Shown in pieces: positions 33,682 to 43,289 of a stretch of 64,000 nt of DNA. The stretch's first letter is position 1, and each line of letters starts with the position of its first letter. A model generated the notes under the pieces. It saw only the letters and a list, made by a program, of their open reading frames with translations, had not been told where the DNA came from and did not search any database. A program made the translations under genes and the position numbers. Origin of the DNA: Salegentibacter lacus (GTDB lineage: Bacteria; Bacteroidota; Bacteroidia; Flavobacteriales; Flavobacteriaceae); assembly GCF_020164555.1 (NCBI RefSeq), contig NZ_JAIQZB010000002.1, positions 225,707 through 289,706 on the forward strand. Direction: 5' to 3'.

Positions 33682-35355
33682 CTATTTTGTTTGTGAAGCT
33701 AAAATAAGGGCGTTGTAAAGATTTACCATTTTCCCTGAGGTAGATAATTCTTTAAAATCCTGAGTGTTGCTTCTATCGCCGCCAACAATTACATCGGCAT
33801 TGGTGGTTAAACCGCTATCCATAATTATCTGTTTAACCTGTGCAGCGCTAAGTTTTGGATAAAAAGATCGAATAATTGCTGCTACGCCGGCAACTGCAGG
33901 TGAAGCCATAGAAGTACCCTGTAAATATTCGTATTCATTATTTGGCGTTGTAGACCAGATTTTCGTTCCGGGTGCGAAAACATCAATATTGGTTTTTCCG
34001 TAGTTAGAAAAATCGGCTACCAGTTGAGAACCGTAGTCAAAATTAAGTGCGCCAACAGTTAGAAAATTATCTGAAATTTCTTGTGGTGCCTCAGGAGTTT
34101 GATCGTTAGGATAAACAGTATTTTCGTCTAAATTAAGCCCTTCATTTCCTCCTGCATTTACGATTAAAACATCGTTTTGTGCAGCATATTCAATAGCTTC
34201 TGTAACCCACTCAGGGTTTGGAGAAAAATACTTTCCAAAACTTGTATTGATCACTTTTGCACCATTATCTACTGCATAACGAATTGCAAGGGCGATATCC
34301 TTATCATATTCATCACCATCAGGCACTGCACGCAGCACCATAATTTCGGCATTATTAGCTACGCCGTTTATACCAATATTATTATTTCTTTCTGCAGCGA
34401 TAATTCCCGCTACGTGAGTACCGTGTTTAAGATCTTTTTTATCCTGTGAAGGACCCATAACATTCGCATTACCATAATAGGTATCGGTAATATCATAAGG
34501 ATCGTCACCTACAGGGTCACGACCGTCTAATTCTAAGTTTAAATGGGTTTCTAAACGATTTGCATAATAATCAATCCCTTCATCCAGCTCTTCTAATGCT
34601 TTAGGTATATTTTCGTTTACGTTATTCTGAATTTGCTGAAGCATTCCTTTATACTGAGCCAATTGTCCAGTAGCTTCCATTTTATTAAGCTCTTCTTTGG
34701 TATAATCTTCCTTACCAAGTTGTGAAGAAACCGCCTGATGTGCTGCTACGAGTTGTTTTTTGATTTCCTGGTACTGATTTCTGTTCTGAATAGTTTCTTC
34801 ATATTCCTTTTCGTACTCTTCTTTTGCTTCCTGGTAGTAAATATACTCAGCACGATCGGCAGTACTAATAGAGCTTGCAGGTTTACCTTCATATTTAGGC
34901 TTTAAACGCTTATAAATACGGGTGTACTCCATATTTTCTTCAACGGCATCACCTAAAAAGTTCCAGCCGTGCATATCGTCTATATAGCCGTTATTATCAT
35001 CGTCTTTTCCGTTACCGGGGATTTCATCGGTATTGGTCCAGATAACACCATCCAGGTCTTCATGCTCGATATCTACACCGCTGTCTATTACGGCTACTAT
35101 AGTTTTTTGACCTTTGTTGTTTTTAATTATTTCTGAATAAGCCTTATCTACGCTCATTCCTGGAATAGTGTCGGTCATAAGATCGGCACCGCCCCAACCT
35201 TTGAGCTGGGTTTCAGAAAGATCGGTGATCTTAAGAGGAATAGAATCTATATTGGCAATTGGGGTAGAAACTATTTGTGGGGAACCACTTCCGCAGGAAG
35301 CTAAAATAAGTGCGCTTCCCATAACTAACGCAGGTTTTAAAAAGGGTATTTTCAT
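33682..35355 (-). CDS. S8 (subtilisin-like) serine protease, lipoprotein
   Basis: A 557-residue protease anchored by a lipobox (ILASC, Cys21). The triad is complete: Asp91 in VIDSGVDIEHEDLDG, His311 in HGTHVAGIIAAE and Ser in GTSMASPAVAGVAA (about residue 490). Between Asp and His lies an unusually long insert (about 135-290) that is charged and mostly helical, with EYEKEYEETIQNRNQYQEIK as an example. I recall similar insertions in Bacteroidota S8 proteins. It is located in the envelope and precedes the M1 aminopeptidase gene. Confidence 0.93.
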   Translation of the reverse strand: MKIPFLKPALVMGSALILASCGSGSPQIVSTPIANIDSIPLKITDLSETQLKGWGGADLMTDTIPGMSVDKAYSEIIKNNKGQKTIVAVIDSGVDIEHEDLDGVIWTNTDEIPGNGKDDDNNGYIDDMHGWNFLGDAVEENMEYTRIYKRLKPKYEGKPASSISTADRAEYIYYQEAKEEYEKEYEETIQNRNQYQEIKKQLVAAHQAVSSQLGKEDYTKEELNKMEATGQLAQYKGMLQQIQNNVNENIPKALEELDEGIDYYANRLETHLNLELDGRDPVGDDPYDITDTYYGNANVMGPSQDKKDLKHGTHVAGIIAAERNNNIGINGVANNAEIMVLRAVPDGDEYDKDIALAIRYAVDNGAKVINTSFGKYFSPNPEWVTEAIEYAAQNDVLIVNAGGNEGLNLDENTVYPNDQTPEAPQEISDNFLTVGALNFDYGSQLVADFSNYGKTNIDVFAPGTKIWSTTPNNEYEYLQGTSMASPAVAGVAAIIRSFYPKLSAAQVKQIIMDSGLTTNADVIVGGDRSNTQDFKELSTSGKMVNLYNALILASQTK

Positions 35356-35418
35356 TTATCCTATTGAATTTAATTTGCCTTAAAGGCTATATTTATTGAG
35401 TTTTAAGCGAATCTAATT

Positions 35419-36282
35419 TTAATTAAAGAGGTCCTTAAAAGTAAAAGTTTTGTCTAACCTAACTCCTTTTTCGGTGTTTTTTAAAGTGATAATTTCGTTG
35501 TGAGCATCGTGCTCCAGAAATAAATAATAACCTTTATCTGCAGCTTGTTTTAGAAACTTTTCTTTTTCGGTTAAAGTAAGCAAGGGCCGTGTATCAAAGC
35601 CCATTACGTAAGGTAATGGAATATGGCCCGCAGTTGGCAGTAAATCTGCCATAAAAACAAGGGTTTTATCTTTATACTGAATATGGGGTATCATTTGCTT
35701 ATCTGTATGTCCATCTGCAAACAGTACGCCAAAATCGAATTCCTTAGATTGAATGAAGTTTTTGTTCTCTTTACGATCTAAAAAATGAAGTTGACCGCTC
35801 TCTTCCATCGGCAGAATATTTTCTTTTAAAAATGAAGCTTTTTCCCGGGCATTTGGTTCTGTAGCCCACTTCCAGTGATCTTTATTTGTCCAGAATTTAG
35901 CATTTTTAAAAGCCGGTTCGTAACCGGTTCTGTCTTTATTCCATTTAATGGCTCCTCCAACGTGATCAAAATGTAAATGAGTTAGAAAAACATCGGTAAT
36001 ATCGTCACGGTGAAAACCATTTTCTTCAAGCGATTTATCTAAAGAATGTTCGCCCCAGGGATAATAATAACCAAAGAATTTATCGCTTTGTTTATCGCCC
36101 ATTCCAGTATCTATAAGGCTAAGTTTATCACCGTCTTCTATAAGTAAACAGCGGGCTGCCATATCTATCATATTATTAGAATCAGCGGGATTGGTCCTGC
36201 TCCAAAGGCTTTTTGGAACCACGCCAAACATAGCACCACCATCTAATTTAAAATTACCAGATTCTATTGGGTATAATTTCAT
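35419..36282 (-). CDS. MBL-fold metallo-hydrolase
   Basis: A 287-residue cytosolic hydrolase of the metallo-beta-lactamase superfamily. The metal motif HLHFDHVGGA is intact (HxHxDH), with later ligands in FADGHTDKQM and the Asp in VFMADLLPTAGHIPL. The domain layout resembles lactonase-like (AHL-lactonase or quinolone-hydrolase type) members, but the substrate is unknown. It is transcribed leftwards from the gap after the antiporter gene. No partner gene suggests a pathway. Confidence 0.88.
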   Translation of the reverse strand: MKLYPIESGNFKLDGGAMFGVVPKSLWSRTNPADSNNMIDMAARCLLIEDGDKLSLIDTGMGDKQSDKFFGYYYPWGEHSLDKSLEENGFHRDDITDVFLTHLHFDHVGGAIKWNKDRTGYEPAFKNAKFWTNKDHWKWATEPNAREKASFLKENILPMEESGQLHFLDRKENKNFIQSKEFDFGVLFADGHTDKQMIPHIQYKDKTLVFMADLLPTAGHIPLPYVMGFDTRPLLTLTEKEKFLKQAADKGYYLFLEHDAHNEIITLKNTEKGVRLDKTFTFKDLFN

Positions 36283-36316
36283 AAAATTTAATTTAGGTTC
36301 TGCAAATTACTAAAAG

Positions 36317-36360
36317 CAAAAAACATGCACTGCTAAAATTCTGTTAGCAGGCATGTTTTA
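36317..36360 (-). terminator. Rho-independent terminator after the CPA2 antiporter gene
   Basis: On the minus strand AAAACATGCCTGCTAA pairs with TTAGCAGTGCATGTTTTTTG with one mismatch, followed by a T-run. It lies 35 bp past the antiporter stop. Confidence 0.8.
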
Positions 36361-36394
36361 AAATTAAAAGCTTCAAAATTGTAAAATTTGGAAA

Positions 36395-38179
36395 CTATTC
36401 CAGGTAAAACACTTTTTCGCCTTCGGCAATAGTATCGTTATAATGAAAAGGCCTTTTAATTCCTTCAGTATTAATTATAAAAAATGGTAAAATTGAATTT
36501 TTATCGCCTCTATGTTGTTTTACCCAATCACGCGTAGAAATTTCTTCTTCAATAGTCTGCGTATTTTCTTCAAAATTTCCGTTACTAATTTTTGCTGCCC
36601 AGGGTTTTAATTCGGTTTTATTAGCAAAAAGGGATGTAGCGTTAATTTTATCTAACATATCTACATCGGCACCGGTCTCACTCGGGGACACCAATACAAT
36701 CTTGTTAGGAATATAGAATGCATCATCTGCCAGTTGTGCTGCGAGAAAGTTTATTTCACTGTTCCCGGTAAGCCCAATAAAGGTACCTTTTTCTATGGCT
36801 TTGGCGTCTTCCATAGTTTCTTCCTTTAAAATATTGCCATACATACTGTTGAAACCCTGTTTTTTAGCTTCTTCAACCATTTCGCGGTTGGCATCTATAA
36901 CAACCACTTCGTTTTTATCCTGAAGCTGTTTTGCCATATATAAACCAAGCGGATTAGCACCTAAAATAATATATCCGCTTTTTGATTCCTGGAGAACAAG
37001 TTCGTTGCGGTTTCTTAGCCAATTCGTGGTCCAGGTTAAAAAAAGTGGAACCGTAAGCGTAGTAAAAATGGCCATAAATACCAGGATGGAGAATATTTCA
37101 TTCGTAATAATTCCCATCTGCAGGCCAATTCCTGCAATAATAATTTCTACTGCACCACGCCCGTTCATTCCGGTTCCTACCGTAATTCCTTCACGCCAAC
37201 CATAACCGCTGGGCAAATAGAACAAAGCGGTACCAAAGATTTTACCTACCATCGCAACTACTGTTACTACGATTAGCATCATGAGATCGGTTTGAAAAAC
37301 TTCCAGAGTCACATTAAATCCTGCGGAAACAAAGAAAATAGGTGCTAAAAATCCTATAGAAATATCGTGGAAAATATGGTTGATATCTTTGGAGATTTGC
37401 CGGTTAAAAACCCCGTCACGAATAAATAAACCTGCCATAAAAGCTCCCAGGATACTATGTAAACCGGCTACTTCTGCCAATTCTGAAAATCCCAGTACTA
37501 TAATAAGAATTAGGGTAAAATGAAGCGTTCTACTGGTGTAGTTAGATTTCATTAAAAATTTACCCAGAAGAGGTAATAGATAAATTCCAGCAAGCGCGGT
37601 AAAAACAAAGAATAGAATGGCTTTTCCTGCCACCCAGGCCAGGCCAAGACTATCTATACTACCGGCATCTACGTAACTTACAATCCCTGCAAAAATTACA
37701 AGGGCCAAAGTATCAGAAATTAAGGCACCCGCCATAAGTACATAGGCTATTCTTGTATTGAGGAGTTTTAAATCTACAAGAATCCTGCTTTTTGTAGCGA
37801 GCGAGGTGACGGCTACTGCAATTGCTACAAAAATGGCTGCCATTTGTGTACCTCCAAAATAAATTATGGAATAATAACCAAGAACAAAGGGCACAATAAA
37901 ACCTCCAATAGCTGCTAAGAGCCCTGGCCAGGAAGCTTTCCCAAGATCTCGGAAATTAATTTCCATCCCTATATAAACCATAAGAAGGATAATTCCAACT
38001 TCTGCCAGGACGTTAATCATTTCAGAAGTTTCCATTAAACCCAGGAGGGCAGGGCCAATTAAAATACCTATAATGAGCTCTCCCAAAATTGCGGGATAAC
38101 CAAGTCTTTTTGCAGCTGAGCCACCTAACCAGGCACTGAATAAGATAATTAGGAGACTCAGGATATTTAATTCTTCCAT
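36395..38179 (-). CDS. CPA2-type cation:proton antiporter with TrkA-N domain
   Basis: A 594-residue inner-membrane transporter of the KefB/NapA-like CPA2 class. About 12 helices occupy residues 4-380, starting LGGSAAKRLGYPAILGELII. A cytosolic Rossmann (TrkA-N) domain follows (GYIILGANPLGLYMAKQL near residue 404), likely to bind a dinucleotide and gate transport. The C-terminal segment may be a partial RCK-C domain. It should exchange Na+ or K+ for protons. It is divergent from a second antiporter gene 190 bp away. Confidence 0.9.
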   Translation of the reverse strand: MEELNILSLLIILFSAWLGGSAAKRLGYPAILGELIIGILIGPALLGLMETSEMINVLAEVGIILLMVYIGMEINFRDLGKASWPGLLAAIGGFIVPFVLGYYSIIYFGGTQMAAIFVAIAVAVTSLATKSRILVDLKLLNTRIAYVLMAGALISDTLALVIFAGIVSYVDAGSIDSLGLAWVAGKAILFFVFTALAGIYLLPLLGKFLMKSNYTSRTLHFTLILIIVLGFSELAEVAGLHSILGAFMAGLFIRDGVFNRQISKDINHIFHDISIGFLAPIFFVSAGFNVTLEVFQTDLMMLIVVTVVAMVGKIFGTALFYLPSGYGWREGITVGTGMNGRGAVEIIIAGIGLQMGIITNEIFSILVFMAIFTTLTVPLFLTWTTNWLRNRNELVLQESKSGYIILGANPLGLYMAKQLQDKNEVVVIDANREMVEEAKKQGFNSMYGNILKEETMEDAKAIEKGTFIGLTGNSEINFLAAQLADDAFYIPNKIVLVSPSETGADVDMLDKINATSLFANKTELKPWAAKISNGNFEENTQTIEEEISTRDWVKQHRGDKNSILPFFIINTEGIKRPFHYNDTIAEGEKVFYLE

Positions 38180-38328
38180 AAAGAATATTTTGGTTGTTGA
38201 AGCTACAAAATATCAATATTTTTATGAATTTCAGATAATAAATTATGTTAAATGAGTATAGAACTTATTTATTAAGCATTCTTGAGTAAAAAGCCTGAAA
38301 TCATTATAAAGTTGCCATTAAATCAACC

Positions 38329-38336
38329 TATTTTTG
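38329..38336 (+). promoter_or_regulatory. Putative promoter -7 box of the CPA1 antiporter gene
   Basis: TATTTTTG matches TAnnTTTG and ends 33 bp before the ATG at 38370. The nearest TTG (38312) is spaced too closely for a standard -33 element. Confidence 0.35.
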
Positions 38337-38369
38337 TAAATAGCAATTTATAGCTCAAATAATTAACGC

Positions 38370-40289
38370 ATGTTAGAACTTGCAAGTTTGGTGATATTGG
38401 GAATCCTTGCCCAGTGGTTGGCCTGGAAGATTAAAACCCCCGCAATTTTACCACTTATTTTAATTGGTTTACTGGTGGGTCCACTTTCAACTTTAATTAG
38501 TGAAGATGGGACCAAATGGGTAGAACCTATTTGGAATGGCTCTGAAGGTTTATTTCCCGGGGAAAGCCTCTTTTACTTTGTATCACTGGCAATTTCTATT
38601 ATTCTTTTTGAAGGCGGTTTAACCCTTAGAAGAAGTGAGGTAGGAAATATTGGCCCGGTTATTTTAAAACTTATCAGCGTTGGAACACTAGTGACTTTTC
38701 TAGGTGCCGGTTTAGCTGCACATTTTATATTTGACCTCTCCTGGCAAATTTCCTTTTTATTTTCAGCATTAATTATCGTAACCGGTCCCACGGTTATTTC
38801 ACCAATACTGCGAAATATTCCTTTAAAGACTCATGTTTCCTCTATTTTAAAATGGGAGGGAATTCTTATAGATCCTATTGGTGCGCTTATTTCAGTATTA
38901 ATGTTTGAATTTATTAGGGTAGAAGGCGGACAGGATTTTACGCAAACGGCGCTAATTGAATTTGGTAAGATTTTACTTTTCGGATTTACTTTCGGATTTA
39001 CTTTTGCCCATTTGCTCGCATTTTTGATAAAAAGACAAATCATTCCGCATTATTTACTCAATGTTTTTATTCTCGCTACCGTCCTTGGGGTTTTTGTTTT
39101 AGCAGATACATTTGCTCACGAAAGCGGACTTCTTGCTGTAGTAATTATGGGAATGGTGATGGGTAATAAAAAGTTACCCAACATTAAAGAACTTTTATAT
39201 TTCAAGGAATCGCTAAGTGTTTTATTGATTTCTATACTTTTTATTCTTCTCGCCGCAAATATCGAAGTTGAAGAATTATTGCTGGTTTTTAACTGGAATT
39301 CGCTTATTCTTTTTGGGGTAGTTGCTTTACTGGTAAGACCTATTGGCGTTATTCTAAGCTCCCTGGGCTCAGGTTTAAAGGTTAATGAAGTGGCTTTTAT
39401 TAGCTGGGTTGGACCAAGGGGTATTGTAGCTGCAGGTATTGCTTCTTTATTCGGATTGAGATTGGCGAGAGAGGGTATTGAAGGGGCAGAATATATTACA
39501 CCCCTTGTATTTATGATTGTGCTTTGTTCGGTTTTATTAAATGCGGCCACCGCGAGGCTTTTTGCGCGTTTGGTAGGAGTCTTTATTAAAGATTCACAGG
39601 GAATTCTAATTATTGGAGCCTCGTCAATCGCAAGATTAATAGGGAAATACTTACATGATAATGAGCGACACGTAGTGCTGCTGGATAATAATTCTGATAA
39701 TGTAAATAAAGCCAGGGATTTAGGGATTGATGCTATTGAAGGAAGTGTTTATTCAGATGATCTTATGAATAATATTGAACTGAATGATATTGGCTACTTA
39801 ATGGCAATGACCGGAAACAGTGATATTAACAAAACAGCTATCAGTAAGTTTAAAAAGCAATTTGGTGAAAAAGGATCTTTTAGAGTAATCACTGCCGATG
39901 AAATGAACAATCCGGAGAAAAATCCAACCGAAGGCTTGTTTTCACATACCGATGATTATATTAAACTTACTGAAGTTTCAAGAAAATATCCAAAAATCCA
40001 CGAAGTAACGCTTAATAGCAAAGAGCACTACGAAGGCCTAATTGAAATTTCTAAAACCGATCCTGATATTATCCCGCTTTTTGTAAAAGATAATAAAGGA
40101 GGCTTAACTATAATACCCTCACATAGTTCTGAAGTAGAGATTGAAGAGGAGTATCAGCTGGTTTACCTTGGGAAGAAAATTCAACGGGAAGAAAAAGCCG
40201 AAGAAGATTATGATGAAACCATAGATAAAGAGGAAGCTGAACAGGATATAAAAGAGAAAAAAAAGCAGGAGCAGGAAGAAGATATTTAA
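38370..40289 (+). CDS. CPA1-type cation:proton antiporter with TrkA-N domain
   Basis: A 639-residue inner-membrane antiporter of the NhaP type. Residues 1-405 form about 12 helices and contain the TGPTVISPILRNIP and WVGPRGIVAAGIASLFGLR motifs typical of CPA1. A Rossmann domain follows (GILIIGASSIARLIGKYLHD, near residue 411), and the protein ends in a very acidic and basic tail (EEDYDETIDKEEAEQDIKEK). It probably exports Na+ in exchange for protons, which fits a marine habitat. Its stop overlaps that of yebC on the other strand. Confidence 0.9.
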   Translation: MLELASLVILGILAQWLAWKIKTPAILPLILIGLLVGPLSTLISEDGTKWVEPIWNGSEGLFPGESLFYFVSLAISIILFEGGLTLRRSEVGNIGPVILKLISVGTLVTFLGAGLAAHFIFDLSWQISFLFSALIIVTGPTVISPILRNIPLKTHVSSILKWEGILIDPIGALISVLMFEFIRVEGGQDFTQTALIEFGKILLFGFTFGFTFAHLLAFLIKRQIIPHYLLNVFILATVLGVFVLADTFAHESGLLAVVIMGMVMGNKKLPNIKELLYFKESLSVLLISILFILLAANIEVEELLLVFNWNSLILFGVVALLVRPIGVILSSLGSGLKVNEVAFISWVGPRGIVAAGIASLFGLRLAREGIEGAEYITPLVFMIVLCSVLLNAATARLFARLVGVFIKDSQGILIIGASSIARLIGKYLHDNERHVVLLDNNSDNVNKARDLGIDAIEGSVYSDDLMNNIELNDIGYLMAMTGNSDINKTAISKFKKQFGEKGSFRVITADEMNNPEKNPTEGLFSHTDDYIKLTEVSRKYPKIHEVTLNSKEHYEGLIEISKTDPDIIPLFVKDNKGGLTIIPSHSSEVEIEEEYQLVYLGKKIQREEKAEEDYDETIDKEEAEQDIKEKKKQEQEEDI

Positions 40290-41047
40290 TCTTCGTGCTC
40301 CATTTCTGCTACTAATTCGTCGGTGATTTCCATATTGTGATAAACGTTTTGAACATCATCATCGTCTTCGAATTTTTCAACCAGATTCAGGATTTTTTTG
40401 GCATCTTCAACCGGTAATTCTACCGTATTCAGAGGAATTCGTTGTACTTCAGATGATTTGACTTCTATCTTTAATTCTTCTAATTTGGAAGACATTAGTC
40501 CAAAGTCATTAAAATCGGTATAGATCGTAATAAAATCATCTTCCTTTTCAATTTTTGAAGCACCGCCTTCAATAAGTTCGAGTTCAAATTCCTCGAGATT
40601 CATCACTATTTTTTCTCGTTCAATTGTAAAAACCCCATTTTTATCGAAAAGGAATTCAAGCGAACCATTGGTTCCTAAATTTCCGCCGTTTTTAGAAAAA
40701 GTAGAGCGAATTGATGCTACGGTTCTATTTGTGTTATCGGTAGTACATTCAATAAAGAAAGCTATTCCATTGGGTCCATAGCCTTCAAAGGTTACCAGTT
40801 CATAGTTGTCAGCATCAGCACCGCTAGCCTTCTTTATAGCGCGTTCAATAGTATCTTTAGGCATATTGACACCCTTAGCATTAGAAATGGCATTACGTAG
40901 GGCCGGATTGGCTTCAGGATCTTCTCCTCCGCCTTCTTTTACTGCAACACTTATTTCTTTGATTGCTCGGGTAAATTGTTTTGCTCGCTTTTTATCCTGG
41001 GCTCCTTTACGGTGCTTTATATTTGCCCATTTGCTATGTCCGGCCAT
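40286..41047 (-). CDS. yebC: YebC/PmpR-family protein
   Basis: A 253-residue cytosolic protein of the YebC family, named as a transcriptional regulator but in some bacteria shown to ease ribosome stalling. The start MAGHSKWANIKHRKGAQDKK is the classic family signature, followed by KRAKQFTRAIKEI and FEGYGPNGIAFFIECTTDN. The frame extends 21 residues upstream, but that part is hydrophobic and not found in the family, so I chose the ATG at 41047. A promoter-like box (41084-41091) fits this start. Confidence 0.95.
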   Translation of the reverse strand: MAGHSKWANIKHRKGAQDKKRAKQFTRAIKEISVAVKEGGGEDPEANPALRNAISNAKGVNMPKDTIERAIKKASGADADNYELVTFEGYGPNGIAFFIECTTDNTNRTVASIRSTFSKNGGNLGTNGSLEFLFDKNGVFTIEREKIVMNLEEFELELIEGGASKIEKEDDFITIYTDFNDFGLMSSKLEELKIEVKSSEVQRIPLNTVELPVEDAKKILNLVEKFEDDDDVQNVYHNMEITDELVAEMEHED

Positions 41048-41083
41048 TGTGTTTAAATTTATAGTCTGTAGTTGGTAGACTAA

Positions 41084-41091
41084 CAAAAGTA
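41084..41091 (-). promoter_or_regulatory. Putative yebC promoter -7 box
   Basis: The minus strand reads TACTTTTG, matching TAnnTTTG, 37 bp before the chosen start codon. It supports the downstream start. Confidence 0.4.
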
Positions 41092-41107
41092 AGAAAATGT
41101 AGAAAAT

Positions 41108-41141
41108 CAAAAAACCTCACAAGTAGCTGTGAGGTTTTTTG
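41108..41141 (-). terminator. Rho-independent terminator after lepA
   Basis: AAAAAACCTCAC and GTGAGGTTTTTT pair around an eight-base loop; both sides carry A- or T-runs. It lies 33 bp past the lepA stop and before yebC. Confidence 0.85.
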
Positions 41142-41173
41142 TAAGTATATAAAAGGCTTATTTAGTCATTCAA

Positions 41174-42970
41174 CTAGTCATTCAGCTTTAGTACGGCCAT
41201 AAAGGCTTCCTGTGGAATTTCAACATTTCCTACCTGGCGCATACGTTTTTTACCTTTTTTCTGCTTTTCAAGAAGTTTTCTTTTTCGGGAAATATCACCA
41301 CCGTAACATTTAGCGGTAACATCTTTTCTAAGCGCTTTTACGGTTTCACGTGCAATAATTTTTGCACCAATTGCCGCCTGAATCGGAATATCAAATTGCT
41401 GTCTTGGAATTAATTCTTTTAGCTTTTCACACATTTTCTTACCAATGTCGTAGGCATTATCTACGTGAAGCAGGGCAGAAAGGGCATCTACCACATTTCC
41501 ATTCAATAAAACGTCTACTTTAACCAATTTAGACTGGCGCAATCCTATAGGTGAATAGTCAAAAGAAGCATAACCTCGGGAAACGGTTTTTAGTCTATCG
41601 TAAAAGTCAAAAACAATTTCGGCTAATGGCATGTCAAAAGAAAGTTCAACCCGTTCTGTGGTTAGATAAGTTTGGTTGGTGATTTCTCCTCTTTTTTCAA
41701 TACAAAGGGACATCACATTCCCTACATAATCAGATTTGGTGATTATAGTAGCTTTAATATAAGGTTCTTCAACCCGGTTTAGGGAAGAAGGTTCCGGTAA
41801 GTCTGATGGATTATTAACCAGTATTAAATCATTAGGATTTTTATTGGTATAAGCGTGGTAAGATACGTTGGGAACGGTTGTAATTACCGTCATATCAAAT
41901 TCTCTTTCCAATCGCTCCTGAATAATTTCCAGGTGAAGCATTCCAAGGAATCCACATCTAAAACCAAAACCAAGAGCTGCAGAACTTTCAGGTAAAAACA
42001 CCAGGGAAGCATCGTTTAACTGAAGCTTTTCCATAGAGCTACGTAGTTCCTCATAATCTTCAGTATCTACAGGGTAGATCCCTGCAAAAACCATTGGTTT
42101 TACATCTTCGAAACCGGCAACGGCTTCTGTGGTTGGATTTTTAGCATCGGTAATGGTATCACCTACTTTTACTTCGCGGGCATCCTTAATTCCCGTGATG
42201 AGGTAACCTACATCACCGGTTTTAATTTCCTGCCGGGGGAATTGCTTTAAACGCAATGTGCCCACTTCATCAGCGAAATAATTTTTATCTGTAGCCACAA
42301 ATTTAATATTCTGGCCTTTTTTAATCGATCCGTTAATGACCCTAAAATAAGTCTCTACACCACGAAATGGGTTGTAAACCGAATCAAAAACCAAAGCTCT
42401 TAAAGGAGCATCTACTTTTCCACTTGGTGGTGGAACCCTTTTAATAATTGCTGAAAGTATTTCTTCAATTCCTAATCCGGTTTTTGCACTGGCTGGTATA
42501 ATATCTGAATGTTCACAACCTAAAAGATCTACAATATCATCGCTTACTACTTCCGGGTTGGCACTTGGCAAATCCACCTTATTGAGTACTGGAATAATTT
42601 CAAGGTCATTTTCCAAGGCCAAATATAAGTTAGAAATGGTTTGTGCCTGTATGCTTTGTGCGGCATCTACTACTAACAAAGCACCTTCGCAAGCTGCGAT
42701 AGAGCGGGAAACTTCGTAAGAGAAATCTACGTGGCCCGGGGTGTCAATAAGGTTCAAAACATATTGTTCGCCTTCATATTCATAATCCATCTGTATGGCG
42801 TGACTTTTAATAGTAATTCCACGCTCGCGTTCCAAATCCATACTATCTAGAAGTTGTTCCTGCTTTTCACGATCGGTTACTGAACCGGTAAAGTCCAAAA
42901 GACGGTCTGCCAGGGTGCTTTTTCCGTGGTCAATATGGGCGATTATACAGAAGTTTCTAATATGCTTCAT
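41174..42970 (-). CDS. lepA: Elongation factor 4 (LepA)
   Basis: A 598-residue ribosome-associated GTPase that affects translocation and assembly under stress. G1 is [15 protein letters not shown] near residue 9, G3 is [12 protein letters not shown], and G4 is NKVD. The LepA-specific C-terminal domain, with [20 protein letters not shown], is complete. The length matches the family. It is divergently oriented to the amino-sugar operon, with its own promoter-like box in the gap. Confidence 0.97.
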   Translation of the reverse strand: MKHIRNFCIIAHIDHGKSTLADRLLDFTGSVTDREKQEQLLDSMDLERERGITIKSHAIQMDYEYEGEQYVLNLIDTPGHVDFSYEVSRSIAACEGALLVVDAAQSIQAQTISNLYLALENDLEIIPVLNKVDLPSANPEVVSDDIVDLLGCEHSDIIPASAKTGLGIEEILSAIIKRVPPPSGKVDAPLRALVFDSVYNPFRGVETYFRVINGSIKKGQNIKFVATDKNYFADEVGTLRLKQFPRQEIKTGDVGYLITGIKDAREVKVGDTITDAKNPTTEAVAGFEDVKPMVFAGIYPVDTEDYEELRSSMEKLQLNDASLVFLPESSAALGFGFRCGFLGMLHLEIIQERLEREFDMTVITTVPNVSYHAYTNKNPNDLILVNNPSDLPEPSSLNRVEEPYIKATIITKSDYVGNVMSLCIEKRGEITNQTYLTTERVELSFDMPLAEIVFDFYDRLKTVSRGYASFDYSPIGLRQSKLVKVDVLLNGNVVDALSALLHVDNAYDIGKKMCEKLKELIPRQQFDIPIQAAIGAKIIARETVKALRKDVTAKCYGGDISRKRKLLEKQKKGKKRMRQVGNVEIPQEAFMAVLKLND

Positions 42971-43289
42971 CGGGTATTTTTAGTAATTGAATTCCTTATA
43001 AGGTAATCAACAAATTTAAGTTTACAAATATAGTTTATTTCATAGTCCTAAAAAGAAAGATGGATAATAAGAATGGAAAAACAGATATTGAAAATATCCT
43101 TTTTCTAGAAATCCATTTAATTAAAAAAATGATCAATCTTTTAGTTAATTATAAAAAAACTTACTTAAGTATATAGTAATTGTAAAAAAGTTTCTTTTTT
43201 TTGTAAGAAACATTTTTGTTAGAATTTTACTAAAAACGCGTTAAGTTTAACTCAAATAAAATACTAACAATACATAAGATAATATACCT
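42971..43289. other. Divergent intergenic region between lepA and the salvage operon
   Basis: The 319-bp gap holds no gene. The minus strand carries TATATTTG at 43025-43032, a likely lepA promoter box. Upstream of the MFS gene an inverted repeat, GTTTCTT (43190-43196) and AAGAAAC (43205-43211), could be an operator or a weak hairpin. Confidence 0.45.

Noticed and set aside
41345..41358. TTTCACGTGCAAT in lepA, resembling canonical parS
   Set aside because: The core CACGTG is there but the right arm does not match; it is ordinary coding sequence.
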